From assembly GCA_016702605.1 (NCBI GenBank), contig JADJDQ010000004.1:1-64000 (forward strand): DNA of 64,000 bases, in the 5' to 3' direction. Both the position numbers and the translations under genes were made by a program. Below are positions 1 to 15,449 of the stretch, one piece after another. The stretch is from Candidatus Intricatilinea gracilis (lineage in GTDB: Bacteria > Pseudomonadota > Gammaproteobacteria > Burkholderiales > Burkholderiaceae_C). Each line of letters starts with the position of its first letter. Positions within the stretch are counted from its first letter, which is position 1. The notes beneath the pieces are model-generated. The model saw only the letters and a list, made by a program, of their open reading frames with translations, ran no database searches and was not told where the DNA came from.

Positions 1-1656
1 TGACAGATAGCACCGGAAGCGCATCCGCTGCGGTGATACCTGTAGCAGGAAAGCTCGGCGCAGACTATGTAACTGCGACCGCCGACATTCCCAATGGAAC
101 GGCTCTGAAGACGCAAGCAGCCCCTCACTGCTATCCTCCGTGATTAAGTCACGCTTTCGGCATAGTCTCTGCGGCACCATCGAACATCAATGCCACGGGT
201 CGTCGGTGATTAATGGATATCGCTGGTGCGTCGATCTGCAGCACCAGTGACCCTGGGGTTCTCTTCATCTTGCGCGAGTGTCGGCAAAGCAACTCTTTCG
301 CCGAGCGAAATTAATACTGTCACCTCTGCTGCTGCCAATATCACCTATCAGGACAAAGGTTGTGGTGGAGTAGATCGAGTCAGCGTCTCGATCAGCGGAA
401 CAAGCCAGCAAAAGCAGGTCGACCTGACCGTGGCAGCGCCTACCGCACAGTCTATCGAGTTTGTTTCTGCCTCGCCAGACAAGATCTGCCTGAAAGGAAG
501 CGGTTGCTCAGCGTCATCCGTTGTGACTTTCCGCCTGAAGGACCAGTTTGCCAATCCAGTTGCTGGGCGTGACGTGACGTTCGATCTCTCGATATTCCAA
601 ACGTCGCGGATCTTTCTTCGGCACCTGCGAAAACAGACGTCACTGGCTTGGCGAACGTCTCTGTCTCTGCACGTACGACCCCTTCGCCAGTTCGTGTACG
701 GGCCACTGTGCCGGCAGGTGCGGGTTCCGCAGTGGCTTTGTCCACTGTGTCGAAATGCTGGTTATCAATGCCGGTTTGCCCGCCAGTCGTGCAACTGCTT
801 TTCTCGCAGTGAGTTCAATCTCGACGGCTTCAATTTCGATGGCGAGACCAGTGCAATCAGAGTTCAGTTGAATGACCGCTTCGGTAACCCGGTACCTGAT
901 GGCACGTCGGTGAGCTTTGTAACTGAGGGGTCTGCAGTTATTCCTGCGCGGTGTGTCACCACCGACGGGGTGTGCAACGTCAACTTTGTGTCTAGCGAGT
1001 TTCGCCCCGCGAATGGGCGAGTTTCGGTGGTTGCCTATGCGCAGGGTGAAGAGTCGTTTGATGACGTCAATGGCGACAACGTGTTCAACACCGGCGAGAC
1101 ATTCAGCGATCTCGGTGAGGTCTTCGTCGACAAGAACGAGGATGGTGCACTTCAGTTGGGCAGCGGTGAGTATGTGATAGGTGATCCTGCAAATGGTAGG
1201 TGGGATGGCAATACCTTCGTTCGTGCTAGCCGGGTGTTTGTTCTTTCTGTGTCTGGAGCACAACCTCGTTTTACTACGGTAGATGCCTCGGGGTTTTGCA
1301 CGAACACTCCGTTCACCGGTGTGCAATTGTTGCCGCGTCCCGGTGTCGCGTCATGCCGTACAAGTGCGCAGATCTGTGTGCGCGATGCCAATGCACTGGC
1401 CGATGCCCTTGGGGGTAATCCAGTTCCATCGGGAAGCACAGTTACCGTGACCACGACCGCAAAGGGGGTCTCAATTTCGGTGGATAACTCTCCTGTTCCG
1501 AATACGTTGAGCCCGACTGTCCACACAATCGTCGCGAGCCTCACTGATTGCGCAATAGCACTCACTTCGCCAGGTGTGATCGATCTGTCGGTTCAGATGC
1601 CGGCAACTTCTGGCGCCGGTACAAAATACACACGCCCGATCGGCACGGTGGAGTGA
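1..1656 (+). pseudogene. Ig-like (Big/invasin-type) repeat surface protein, 5'-truncated and frameshifted
   Basis: The stretch reads as tandem bacterial Ig-like domains, but only by changing frame. Frame 3 codes to a stop at 141-143. Frame 1 is open from 214 to 1656, with internal text such as GKATLSPSEINTV and RVQLNDRFGNPVPDGTSV typical of adhesin or filament-forming Ig repeats. Between about 590 and 820 frame 1 turns into arginine/cysteine-rich nonsense. Sensible Ig-type sequence (PNVADLSSAPAKTDVTGLAN, then LVINAGLPASRATAFLAV) lies in the other two frames there. At least three indels are therefore needed. The gene begins outside the window, and the small terminal domain ends just before aroK. 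In relatives the pilMNOPQ genes usually precede aroK, so this protein occupies an unusual or extra slot. It is either a decayed gene or a sequence with indel errors; the surface role is inferred from the domain type only. Confidence 0.65.
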
Positions 1657-1668
1657 CGAATCGACGTC

Positions 1669-2249
1669 GTGATAACGCGTCAACCCGAGTCGACGTCGCC
1701 TTCTAAGTCGATCTCCCTCGTCGCCATGCCCGGCGCCGGCAAGTCCACTGCCGGTCGCCACTTGGCGCATGCGCTGAACCTGCCGTTCTTCGATGCCGAT
1801 CACGAGCTCGAGAAGCTCATCGGCATGTCGATCCGCAGCTACTTCGAGCTCGAGGGTGAGGCAGCGTTCCGGGATCGCGAGGAGCAGGTCATTGCCGATC
1901 TGATCGACGGTGAGCCGAAGGTGCTGGCCACGGGTGGCGGCGCCGTTTTGCGCGAGGCAATCGCAAGGCGCTCAAGGCGCACAGCACGGTGGTTTACCTG
2001 CGGGCTTCGCCCGAAGAGTTGTTCCGGCGCTTGCGGCACGACACTCACCGGCCGCTGCTGCAGGTGGCTGACCCGCTGCGAAAGTTGCGCGACCTTTACC
2101 AGGCACGTGATCCGCTGTACCGCGAGATCGCCCACTTCATCATCGAGACGGGGCGCCCATCGGTGTCGACCATGGTCAACATGATCCTCATGCAACTCGA
2201 ACTCGCTGGGGTTGTCGATACCCAGGCTGGCGAACGTGGGTTGCGCTGA
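1669..2249 (+). CDS. aroK: shikimate kinase, interrupted by a single-base frameshift
   Basis: It phosphorylates shikimate with ATP in the chorismate pathway (cytoplasm). From the GTG at 1669 the protein shows the P-loop MPGAGKST, the shikimate-binding region FFDADHELE, the FRDRE arginine motif and ATGGGAVL. After about base 1960 the frame breaks. The rest (STVVYLRASPEELFRRLRHDTHRPLL to the stop at 2249) continues in the next frame and includes the lid motif RPLL. Restoring one A in the AA run at 1959-1960 gives an unbroken protein of 193 residues, the normal length. aroB follows at 81 bases, the usual aroK-aroB pair. Because the enzyme is needed for aromatic amino acid synthesis, I read the break as a probable sequencing indel, not gene death. 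Confidence 0.85.
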
Positions 2250-2329
2250 GCGTCGCTGAATAGTTGCCAGCTCGGCCGGGCTGCATGCAGGGATCACAGC
2301 CCAGCTTTGGTGGCCGGTAAACTGATCTG

Positions 2330-3526
2330 ATGAATTCGGCCCCACCACTCACCGCCAGCTCCCCACAAACTTCGGCATCTACTGGCTGCCAGCCCGATGT
2401 CACCACTGTCCGTGTCGACCTGGGTGATCGGGCGTACGACATCCTGATCGGTGCAGGATTGTTGGCCTCGCCGGTCGCCTGGGCTGGCCTGCCCAGGTCG
2501 GCGACTGCGCTGGTAGTGAGCAACACCACCGTGGCGCCGCTGTACGCAAAACGTCTGCTGGCCGCGCTGGCGCCGCACTATTCGCGCGTGTTGACCGTGG
2601 TGCTGCCCGACGGCGAGCAATACAAGGACGCAGCCACCCTGGGCCTGATCTACGACGAACTGCTGGCGCAGGGCTGTGACCGCAAGACCGTGCTGTTCGC
2701 GCTGGGTGGCGGCGTGGTGGGCGACATGACCGGTTTTGCCGCCGCTTGTTACATGCGGGGCGTGCCCTTCGTGCAGGTGCCGACCACGTTGCTCGCTCAG
2801 GTGGATTCGTCGGTGGGTGGCAAGACCGCCATCAACCATCCGCTGGGCAAGAACATGGTCGGCGCCTTCTACCAGCCGGCGCGGGTGATCTGTGATCTCG
2901 ACACACTGGCCACGCTGCCGGCGCGCGAGTTCTCGGCCGGCCTGGCAGAGGTCATCAAATACGGGCCGATCTTCGACGCGGTGTTTCTCGACTGGATCGA
3001 GGCCAATCTCGATGCCTTGATGGCGCGCGACCACGGCGCATTGATGTTTGCCATCCGCCGCTCGTGCGAGATCAAGGCCGAGGTGGTGGGTGCGGACGAA
3101 CGTGAAGGTGGCCTGCGCGCCATCCTCAACTACGGTCACACCTTCGGCCACGCCATCGAGGCAGGGCTGGGTTACGGCGAATGGCTGCACGGCGAGGCCG
3201 TTGGTTGCGGCATGGTGATGGCCACGGCCTTGTCGGCGCGGGTGGGCCTGGTCGACGCGGCGTTTGTCGAGCGCATCGAACGTTTGTGTGTGCGAGCCGG
3301 CCTGCCGGTGCGTGCGCCGCAACTGGGTGCCGAGCGTTACCTGCAGCTGATGCGCGGTGACAAGAAGTCGGAGGCTGGCGAGATCCGTTTCGTGCTCATC
3401 GACCAGACTGGCAACCGCGATGGCAAAGCCAACGGCGAACCCAGGAGCCGCGCGGTGATGCGCGCTGCACCGGACCACCTGGTGCGCGAGGTCATCGCCA
3501 CGTATTGCGTCGAAGCCCGCGCGTGA
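2330..3526 (+). CDS. aroB: 3-dehydroquinate synthase
   Basis: The 398-residue protein converts DAHP to 3-dehydroquinate, the second step of the shikimate pathway, using NAD and a divalent metal. Visible signatures are the NAD-binding stretch ALGGGVVGDMTGFAAACYMRG, the lysine-rich site segment SSVGGKTAINHPLGKNMVGAF, the metal ligand region NYGHTFGHAIE and the C-terminal MRGDKKSEAGEIRFVL. The first 28 or so residues are a serine/threonine-rich extension compared with the E. coli enzyme. The gene follows aroK in the same orientation and overlaps dgt by four bases (GTGA), so the three genes are probably co-transcribed. Confidence 0.95.
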   Translation: MNSAPPLTASSPQTSASTGCQPDVTTVRVDLGDRAYDILIGAGLLASPVAWAGLPRSATALVVSNTTVAPLYAKRLLAALAPHYSRVLTVVLPDGEQYKDAATLGLIYDELLAQGCDRKTVLFALGGGVVGDMTGFAAACYMRGVPFVQVPTTLLAQVDSSVGGKTAINHPLGKNMVGAFYQPARVICDLDTLATLPAREFSAGLAEVIKYGPIFDAVFLDWIEANLDALMARDHGALMFAIRRSCEIKAEVVGADEREGGLRAILNYGHTFGHAIEAGLGYGEWLHGEAVGCGMVMATALSARVGLVDAAFVERIERLCVRAGLPVRAPQLGAERYLQLMRGDKKSEAGEIRFVLIDQTGNRDGKANGEPRSRAVMRAAPDHLVREVIATYCVEARA

Positions 3527-4704
3527 GTGCGGCGGCGACCTCAGTTCGCCCATTGGCGCTCGCGCCCTACGCCTGCGACCCGGCGGCCAGCCGCGGCCGG
3601 CGCATCGCGCAGGCGGCCGCGCCGACGCGCAACGAGTTCCAGCGCGACCGCGATCGCATCGTGCACAGCACGGCGTTTCGCCGGTTGGTCTACAAGACGC
3701 AGGTCTTTCTCAATCACGAAGGTGACCTGTTTCGCACCCGGCTGACACACAGCCTCGAAGTGGCGCAACTCGGCCGCTCGATCGGCCGCACGCTGGGTTT
3801 GAACGAAGACCTGATCGAAGCCATCGCCCTGGCGCATGACCTGGGCCACACACCCTTCGGCCACGCCGGGCAGGATGTGTTGGCCGAGTGCATGCACAAC
3901 CACGGCGGCTTCGAGCACAACCTGCAAAGCCTGCGTGTGGTCGACGTGCTCGAAGAGCGTTACGCCAACTTCGACGGCCTGAACCTGTGCTTCGAGACGC
4001 GCGAAGGCCTGCTCAAACGTTGCCCGCTGCCGGTAGCGCGCTGGATCGAACGGTGGGAGCCGGGCGGCATCGGCGCACGGTTCCTGGCGCGTCAGCAGCC
4101 CAGCCTGGAAGCGCAACTCACCAACCTGGCCGACGAGATCGCCTACAACGCGCACGACGTCGACGACGGCGTGCGCTCGGGCCTGATCAGTTTCGAGCAG
4201 GTGGCCCAGGTGCCACTGATCGCAAGGTACCGCGACGAGGCCCTGGCCGAACACCCCGAGCTGGCGAGCATGAAAGGCCGGCGCCTCTTGTTCGAGACCT
4301 TGCGGCGCATGTTGTCGGCGCAGGTCTACGACGTGATCGCGGCCACCCAGGCCCGCCTTGCCGAACACCAGCCGCACAACGTCGACGATGTGCGCGCCGC
4401 GCCACCGATGGTCGAGTTCAGCGCCGCCATGCGTCGTGACAGCGCCGAGCTCAAACAGTTTCTGTTTCGCAAGCTGTACCGCCATCCACGTGTGAGCGCC
4501 ACGACAGTGCTGGCGCGCCAGGTGGTGAGCGACCTGTTCGCTGCCTACACCACCGACCCGAGCCTGCTGCCCGCCGACTACCGCGAGGCGCCCGAGATCT
4601 ACCGCGCCGTGGCCGACTACATCGCCGGCATGACCGACCGTTTTGCGCTGCGTGAGCACGAACGCATCAGCGGGCGGCGCATCTTCGACGCGGCGACGCA
4701 GTAA
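3523..4704 (+). CDS. dgt: deoxyguanosinetriphosphate triphosphohydrolase-like HD protein
   Basis: This is a dNTP triphosphohydrolase-family enzyme of the HD superfamily, releasing triphosphate from dNTPs (dGTP in the best known case). The GTG start at 3523 overlaps the aroB stop (GTGA). That start removes an unlikely N-terminus encoded inside aroB and gives 393 residues. Metal-binding HD motifs are clear: TRLTHSLEVAQ, then HDLGHTPFGHAGQD with H105/D106. The recombination-like signature VYKTQVFLNHEGDLFRTRLTHS is typical of the class-2 Dgt family. Gene order aroK-aroB-dgt is common in Burkholderiales. Confidence 0.9.
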   Translation: MSAAATSVRPLALAPYACDPAASRGRRIAQAAAPTRNEFQRDRDRIVHSTAFRRLVYKTQVFLNHEGDLFRTRLTHSLEVAQLGRSIGRTLGLNEDLIEAIALAHDLGHTPFGHAGQDVLAECMHNHGGFEHNLQSLRVVDVLEERYANFDGLNLCFETREGLLKRCPLPVARWIERWEPGGIGARFLARQQPSLEAQLTNLADEIAYNAHDVDDGVRSGLISFEQVAQVPLIARYRDEALAEHPELASMKGRRLLFETLRRMLSAQVYDVIAATQARLAEHQPHNVDDVRAAPPMVEFSAAMRRDSAELKQFLFRKLYRHPRVSATTVLARQVVSDLFAAYTTDPSLLPADYREAPEIYRAVADYIAGMTDRFALREHERISGRRIFDAATQ

Positions 4705-4783
4705 CGATCTGCGCAGAGACGACACCTAGGCCACCAGCTCGAGCGGCCGGCGGTCGGTGCCCCCTGGCGGCAACCGGGTCTGC

Positions 4784-5707
4784 TCAAGCTTCCGACGGCA
4801 GGAAGCCCTCGATCGACAAGTAACGCTCACCCGTGTCGTAATTGAAGCCCAGCACCTTGGCGCCGGTCGGCAGGTCGGGCAACTTCTGGGCGATGGCTGC
4901 CAGCGTGGCGCCGCTCGAGATGCCGACCAGCAGGCCTTCCTCGCGGGCGCAGCGCCTTGCCATCTCGCGAGCGGCTTCGGCCTCGACCTGGATCACGCCG
5001 TCGAGCAAGCCGGTGTGCAGGTTCTTGGGGATGAACCCAGCACCGATGCCCTGGATCGGGTGCGGCGACGGCTTGCCGCCGCTGATGACCGGCGAGGCGG
5101 TCGGCTCCACCGCAAACACCTTGAGCTGGGGCCAGCGCGCCTTGAGCACCTGGGCGCAGCCAGTGATGTGGCCACCGGTGCCGACGCCGGTGATCAGTGC
5201 GTCCAGACCTTCGGGGAAGTCCGCAGCAATCTCTTCGGCCGTGGTGCGTACATGCACCGCGATGTTGGCCTCGTTCTCGAACTGCTGTGGCATCCAGGCG
5301 CCGGGTGTTTCGCTGACGAGCTCCTGCGCCTTCTCGATCGCGCCCTTCATGCCTTTCTCTCGCGGGGTCAGAACAAACTTGGCGCCGTAGGCGAGCATCA
5401 GGCGGCGCCGCTCGATGCTCATGCTGTCGGGCATCACCAGAACGAGCGGATAACCCTTGACGGCGGCCACCATGGCCAGGCCGATGCCGGTGTTGCCCGA
5501 AGTCGGCTCGACGATGGTGCCGCCGGGTTTCAGGGCGCCACTCGCTTCGGCGGCCTCGACCATCGACAGGGCGATGCGGTCCTTGATCGACCCGCCCGGA
5601 TTGCTGCGTTCCGATTTCACCCAGACCGATCGGCCGGCGCCGAACAGGCGGTTGATACGAATGTGCGGCGTGTTGCCGATGGTGGCGAGGACGTTGTCTG
5701 CACGCAT
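4784..5707 (-). CDS. cysK: cysteine synthase (O-acetylserine sulfhydrylase A type)
   Basis: This 307-residue PLP enzyme makes L-cysteine from O-acetylserine and sulfide. The PLP lysine is K42 in SNPGGSIKDRIA. The substrate loop is TSGNTGIGLA, and the phosphate-binding turn is GVGTGGHITG. MSIERR and GVGTGG match CysK better than CysM. The start at 5707 has GGAG about eight bases upstream; the longer open frame to 5803 lacks family similarity. It converges with dgt (79 bases between stops) and I see no clear terminator there. Upstream lies the divergent transposase gene. Confidence 0.9.
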   Translation of the reverse strand: MRADNVLATIGNTPHIRINRLFGAGRSVWVKSERSNPGGSIKDRIALSMVEAAEASGALKPGGTIVEPTSGNTGIGLAMVAAVKGYPLVLVMPDSMSIERRRLMLAYGAKFVLTPREKGMKGAIEKAQELVSETPGAWMPQQFENEANIAVHVRTTAEEIAADFPEGLDALITGVGTGGHITGCAQVLKARWPQLKVFAVEPTASPVISGGKPSPHPIQGIGAGFIPKNLHTGLLDGVIQVEAEAAREMARRCAREEGLLVGISSGATLAAIAQKLPDLPTGAKVLGFNYDTGERYLSIEGFLPSEA

Positions 5708-5880
5708 GATCGATAGCTCCGTGTTGGGTAGGCGAGGTGTGCTGCATTCTGTCCCAGGCCCTGCGCCCTTGTCGGAGACCCGAAAGCCGCCACCAGGACA
5801 CAACCCCTCGGCAACTCGGCCGTCGTGGCAGTCGGGGTAGGCACGCCGCCTATGATCTGCCGCCCCGTCCTATCACCACC

Positions 5881-6624
5881 ATGGCTCGATTGCCCCGCCT
5901 CGCCTTTGCCGACCTGGCGCATCACCTCGTGCTGCGTGGGCACAACCACGAAGACGTGTTCGTGGACGACAACGACCGGCGCGCCTGGCTGGCTGCGATG
6001 CGCGAATCGGCAGCAACGCTGTCGGTGGCCATCCACGGTTATGTGCTGCTGCCCGACCACGTTCACCTGCTGGCCACACCACGCAGCGCCGAGGCCATCG
6101 GCCAACTGGTGCAGTCGCTGGGCCGGCGCTATGTGGCGGCCTTCAACCGGCGCCATGGCCGCAGTGGCACCCTGTGGGACGGGCGTTTTCGTGCCAGCGT
6201 GATCGAGCCCGGCGCCACCTTGCTCGGCTGTCTGCGCTACATCGAGCAAAACCCGGTGCGGGCTGGGCTGGTGTCGCACGCCGGGGACTGGCCCTGGTCG
6301 AGTGCGCCGCACCATCTGGGCCGCAAGGCCGACTCGCTCATCACCGGCTTGCCCGAGTTCTGGTCCCTCGGCAACACACCGTTCGAACGCGAACTGGCCT
6401 GGCAGCAACGACTCGACGACCCATTGCCTGCTGCCGAGGTGACGGCACTGACTCGAGACGCTCTGGCCGGCTGGGCGCACGGATCGGGCGCATTTCTTGC
6501 CCGCTTGAAGGAATTGACGGGCCGACCCTTGCAACCACGCCCACGCGGCAGGCCGCCCGGCACCAGGGCGGCCCGGCCGTCCCCAGTGCTTGCACCGGAA
6601 GCGGGCGAGCAAGATCTGGTCTGA
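5881..6624 (+). CDS. REP-associated tyrosine transposase (RAYT, Y1_Tnp family)
   Basis: This 247-residue single-strand DNA transposase belongs to the Y1/IS200-like HUH family. The HUH motif is visible as DHVHLLATP. The domain continues with QSLGRRYVAAFNRRHGRSGTLWDGRF and CLRYIEQNPVRAGLV, both hallmarks of RAYT proteins. A basic proline/arginine-rich C-terminal tail follows. RAYTs are normally single-copy domesticated enzymes that act on short palindromes. The hairpin at 6670-6706, 45 bases downstream, is a candidate substrate. It interrupts the stretch between cysK and gltB and has no obvious role in either pathway. Confidence 0.88.
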   Translation: MARLPRLAFADLAHHLVLRGHNHEDVFVDDNDRRAWLAAMRESAATLSVAIHGYVLLPDHVHLLATPRSAEAIGQLVQSLGRRYVAAFNRRHGRSGTLWDGRFRASVIEPGATLLGCLRYIEQNPVRAGLVSHAGDWPWSSAPHHLGRKADSLITGLPEFWSLGNTPFERELAWQQRLDDPLPAAEVTALTRDALAGWAHGSGAFLARLKELTGRPLQPRPRGRPPGTRAARPSPVLAPEAGEQDLV

Positions 6625-6669
6625 GGTGATGGCTACTGTGTCCCTATTTAATTTGATCGCGGTAGCGTG

Positions 6670-6706
6670 GCGCTTGAAAACTTGCTCTGACCCCGTTTTA
6701 AAGCGC
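6670..6706. repeat. REP-like imperfect hairpin next to the RAYT gene
   Basis: A 12-base arm GCGCTTGAAAAC (6670-6681) pairs with GTTTTAAAGCGC (6695-6706) at 11 of 12 positions, around the 13-base loop TTGCTCTGACCCC. It lies between the RAYT stop and the gltB start. RAYT enzymes recognise such palindromes, so this is probably a REP-type element or its remnant. It might also act in the gltB leader transcript or as a weak terminator for the RAYT gene. Copy number elsewhere in the genome is unknown. Confidence 0.55.
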
Positions 6707-6771
6707 TGGTGATCCTCGCTGCAGTGCAGTAAATTCCCGCCGTTTCGATGTCCTATCCCCAGGAGTGCGCC

Positions 6772-11595
<4,824 letters not shown>

Positions 11596-11623
11596 ACCAT
11601 TCAAATCGAACTGAAGCATCACC

Positions 11624-13104
<1,481 letters not shown>

Positions 13105-13340
13105 ACCCCTGCGCCGGCGCGTCACCTGCTCGCAGCGGCGGATCAACGCCGCGGCGCAGCAGATGGCGGTGGCCGGTCTGTCGGGGTGGTGGCGCCTGCG
13201 TCGTCAAGGGGATGGAGGGCTGAATTGGTGCTTACCCGCAGCATGGTCAAGCGCGTGCGACAATTTCAGTCAACTAATCAACTGGTCCGCTGCGGCCGGG
13301 CAGGCCACCCGGCCTGTCAGGACATGCAGCCTTTGCGCTC

Positions 13341-14168
13341 TTGAACCCAGACACGCTGATCGAGATCGACCACGTCACCTTCGGCTACGACGAGCGTCGC
13401 GTCATCCTGAAGGACCTGAGCCTGCGTTTTGCACGCGGCAAGGTGACGTCCGTACTGGGTGGTTCGGGTTGTGGCAAGACCACCTTGCTGCGCCTGATCG
13501 CCGGTGTACACGGCACCAACTCGGGCCGTGTGGTGTTCGATGGAGAAGACGTCGACGCAGCCGACAATGCCCAGCTCTACCGCCTGCGGCGGCGCATGGG
13601 CATGTTGTTCCAGTTCGGCGCCTTGTTCACTGACCTGTCGGTCTACGACAACGTGGCGTTTCCGCTGCGCGAGATGACCGATCTGCCCGAGGCCCTGGTC
13701 CACGACATCGTGCTGATGAAGCTCAACGCCGTGGGCCTGCGTGGCGCCGCCAAACTCAAGATCAGCGAGGTGTCGGGCGGCATGGCGCGGCGTATCGCGC
13801 TGGCACGCGCCATTGCGCTCGACCCCGAACTCATCATGTACGACGAGCCCTTTGCGGGCCTGGACCTGATTTCAATGGGCGTGGCGGCCAAGCTCATTCG
13901 TACGCTCAACGACGTCACCGGATCGACCTCGCTGGTGATCTCGCACGACGTGCCCGAATGTATGGCCATCAGCGACTGGGTCGTCTTGCTCGCCACCGGC
14001 GGGCGCATCGTGGCCCAGGGCACACCAGCCGAACTGATGGCATCGACCGACGCCGAAGTGCGCCAGTTCGTGCGCGGCGAGCCCGACGGCCCGGTCAAGT
14101 TCCACTACCCGGCGCCCCCGATCGCCGAAGACTTCGGCCTGGCCGCCTCGTCGGGGGGGCGCTCATGA
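13341..14168 (+). CDS. mlaF: phospholipid transport ABC ATPase MlaF
   Basis: This 275-residue ATPase drives the inner-membrane MlaFEDB complex that moves phospholipids between the membranes and keeps the outer leaflet asymmetric. Seen are Walker A GGSGCGKTTLLRLIAG, the Q-loop region FQFGALFTDLSVYDNV, a signature in the form VSGGMARRIALARA and Walker B ELIMYDEPFAGLD. Only a TTG start (13341) fits the family N-terminus NPDTLIEIDHVTF; no nearby in-frame ATG exists. The final ATGA overlaps the mlaE start, indicating translational coupling. The 236 bases before it, after gltD, hold nothing recognisable except the presumed promoter. Confidence 0.93.
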   Translation: MNPDTLIEIDHVTFGYDERRVILKDLSLRFARGKVTSVLGGSGCGKTTLLRLIAGVHGTNSGRVVFDGEDVDAADNAQLYRLRRRMGMLFQFGALFTDLSVYDNVAFPLREMTDLPEALVHDIVLMKLNAVGLRGAAKLKISEVSGGMARRIALARAIALDPELIMYDEPFAGLDLISMGVAAKLIRTLNDVTGSTSLVISHDVPECMAISDWVVLLATGGRIVAQGTPAELMASTDAEVRQFVRGEPDGPVKFHYPAPPIAEDFGLAASSGGRS

Positions 14169-14944
14169 ACTGGGTCGCTTCCATCGGTGCGTCCACGCTG
14201 CGGATGTTGCAGGGCTGGGGCCATGCCGCGCGCTTCTTTGCCGGGCTGATCATGGTGTTGCCGCAGGCGCTGCGCCGTTTCGGTCTGGTGGTGGTGCAGA
14301 TGCATGCCATCGGCAACCGCTCGCTCGTCATCATCCTGGCCTCGGGTCTGGCGGTGGGTTTTGTGCTGGCGCTGCAGATGTATTACGCGCTTGTCAATTA
14401 CGGCGCCACCGAATCCCTTGGCCTGGTGGTCAACCTCACGCTGGTACGCGAGCTCGGCCCGGTCGTCACCGCTTTGCTGTTCGCCGGGCGGGCAGGTACG
14501 TCACTCACTGCCGAGATCGGCCTGATGAAGGCCGGCGAGCAGATCGCTGCCATGGAACTGATGGCCATCGACCCGCGCGTGCGTGTGCTGGCGCCGCGTT
14601 TCCTGGCCGGGATCATCTCGATGCCCTTGTTGGCAGCGTTGTTCTCGGCCATCGGCATCCTTGGCGCCTGGCTGGTGGCGGTGGGGCTGATCGGCATCGA
14701 CGGCGGCAACTTCTGGTCGATCCAGCAAAACGGCGTCGACGTGTGGCGCGACGTCGGCAACGGCATCGTCAAGAGCGCCGTGTTCGGCGTCATCTGCACC
14801 TTTGTTGCGCTGTACCAGGGCTACGAGACCGAAGCCACACCCGAGGGTGTCGCCTACGCCACCACCCGCACCGTCGTGACGTCGTCGCTGGCCGTGCTGG
14901 CCTCCGACTTTGTCCTGACTGCGCTGATGTTTTCCACGCGTTGA
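14165..14944 (+). CDS. mlaE: phospholipid transport permease MlaE
   Basis: The 259-residue integral membrane permease of the Mla ABC transporter has about five hydrophobic segments. It shows the family stretch LVRELGPVVTALLFAGRAGTSLTAEIGLMKAGEQIAAM and then PRFLAGIISMPLLAALFSAIGILGAWLV. It starts at the ATG of the ATGA overlap with mlaF. The C-terminal YQGYETEATPEGVAYATTRTVV is the usual MlaE ending before the last helix. Confidence 0.94.
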   Translation: MNWVASIGASTLRMLQGWGHAARFFAGLIMVLPQALRRFGLVVVQMHAIGNRSLVIILASGLAVGFVLALQMYYALVNYGATESLGLVVNLTLVRELGPVVTALLFAGRAGTSLTAEIGLMKAGEQIAAMELMAIDPRVRVLAPRFLAGIISMPLLAALFSAIGILGAWLVAVGLIGIDGGNFWSIQQNGVDVWRDVGNGIVKSAVFGVICTFVALYQGYETEATPEGVAYATTRTVVTSSLAVLASDFVLTALMFSTR

Positions 14945-14960
14945 ACCGAGAGCGACTGAG

Positions 14961-15449
14961 ATGTCCAAACGAAGTATCGAAATCATGGTCGGCCTGTTCG
15001 TGCTGCTGGGGCTGGCAGCCGTTGTGTTCCTGGCGCTCAAGGCGGCCAACCTGACGTCGCTGAGCGGCGGAGACACCTACACCTTGTCGGCGCGGTTCGA
15101 CAACATCGGTGGCCTCAAGACCCGTGCGCCGGTGCGTTCGGCGGGGGTGGTGGTGGGGCGTATCACCAGCGTTGGACTGGACGCCAAGACCTACCAGGGG
15201 GTGGTGACGATGGAGATCAACAAGGGCTACGAGTTTCCGAAGGACACGTCGGCCAAGATCCTCACCGCCGGTCTGCTGGGTGATCAGTACATTGGCTTCG
15301 AGCCCGGTGGCGACATGGCCAATCTGGCCCCAGGTGACACCATTACCCAGACCCAGTCGGCCGTGGTGCTCGAGAACCTGATCGGACAATTCCTGTTCAA
15401 CAAGGCGGCCGACGCCGGAACCGCCACTTCCAGTGGCAACAAGCCGTGA
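14961..15449 (+). CDS. mlaD: MCE-domain phospholipid-binding protein MlaD
   Basis: This 162-residue periplasmic MCE protein is anchored by one N-terminal helix (about residues 7-28, IMVGLFVLLGLAAVVFLALK). The MCE core YTLSARFDNIGGLKTRAPVRSAGVVVGRI follows. It forms the hexameric lipid pore on top of MlaE. The protein is a little shorter than the E. coli one. Its stop overlaps the mlaA GTG start by four bases. Confidence 0.93.
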   Translation: MSKRSIEIMVGLFVLLGLAAVVFLALKAANLTSLSGGDTYTLSARFDNIGGLKTRAPVRSAGVVVGRITSVGLDAKTYQGVVTMEINKGYEFPKDTSAKILTAGLLGDQYIGFEPGGDMANLAPGDTITQTQSAVVLENLIGQFLFNKAADAGTATSSGNKP

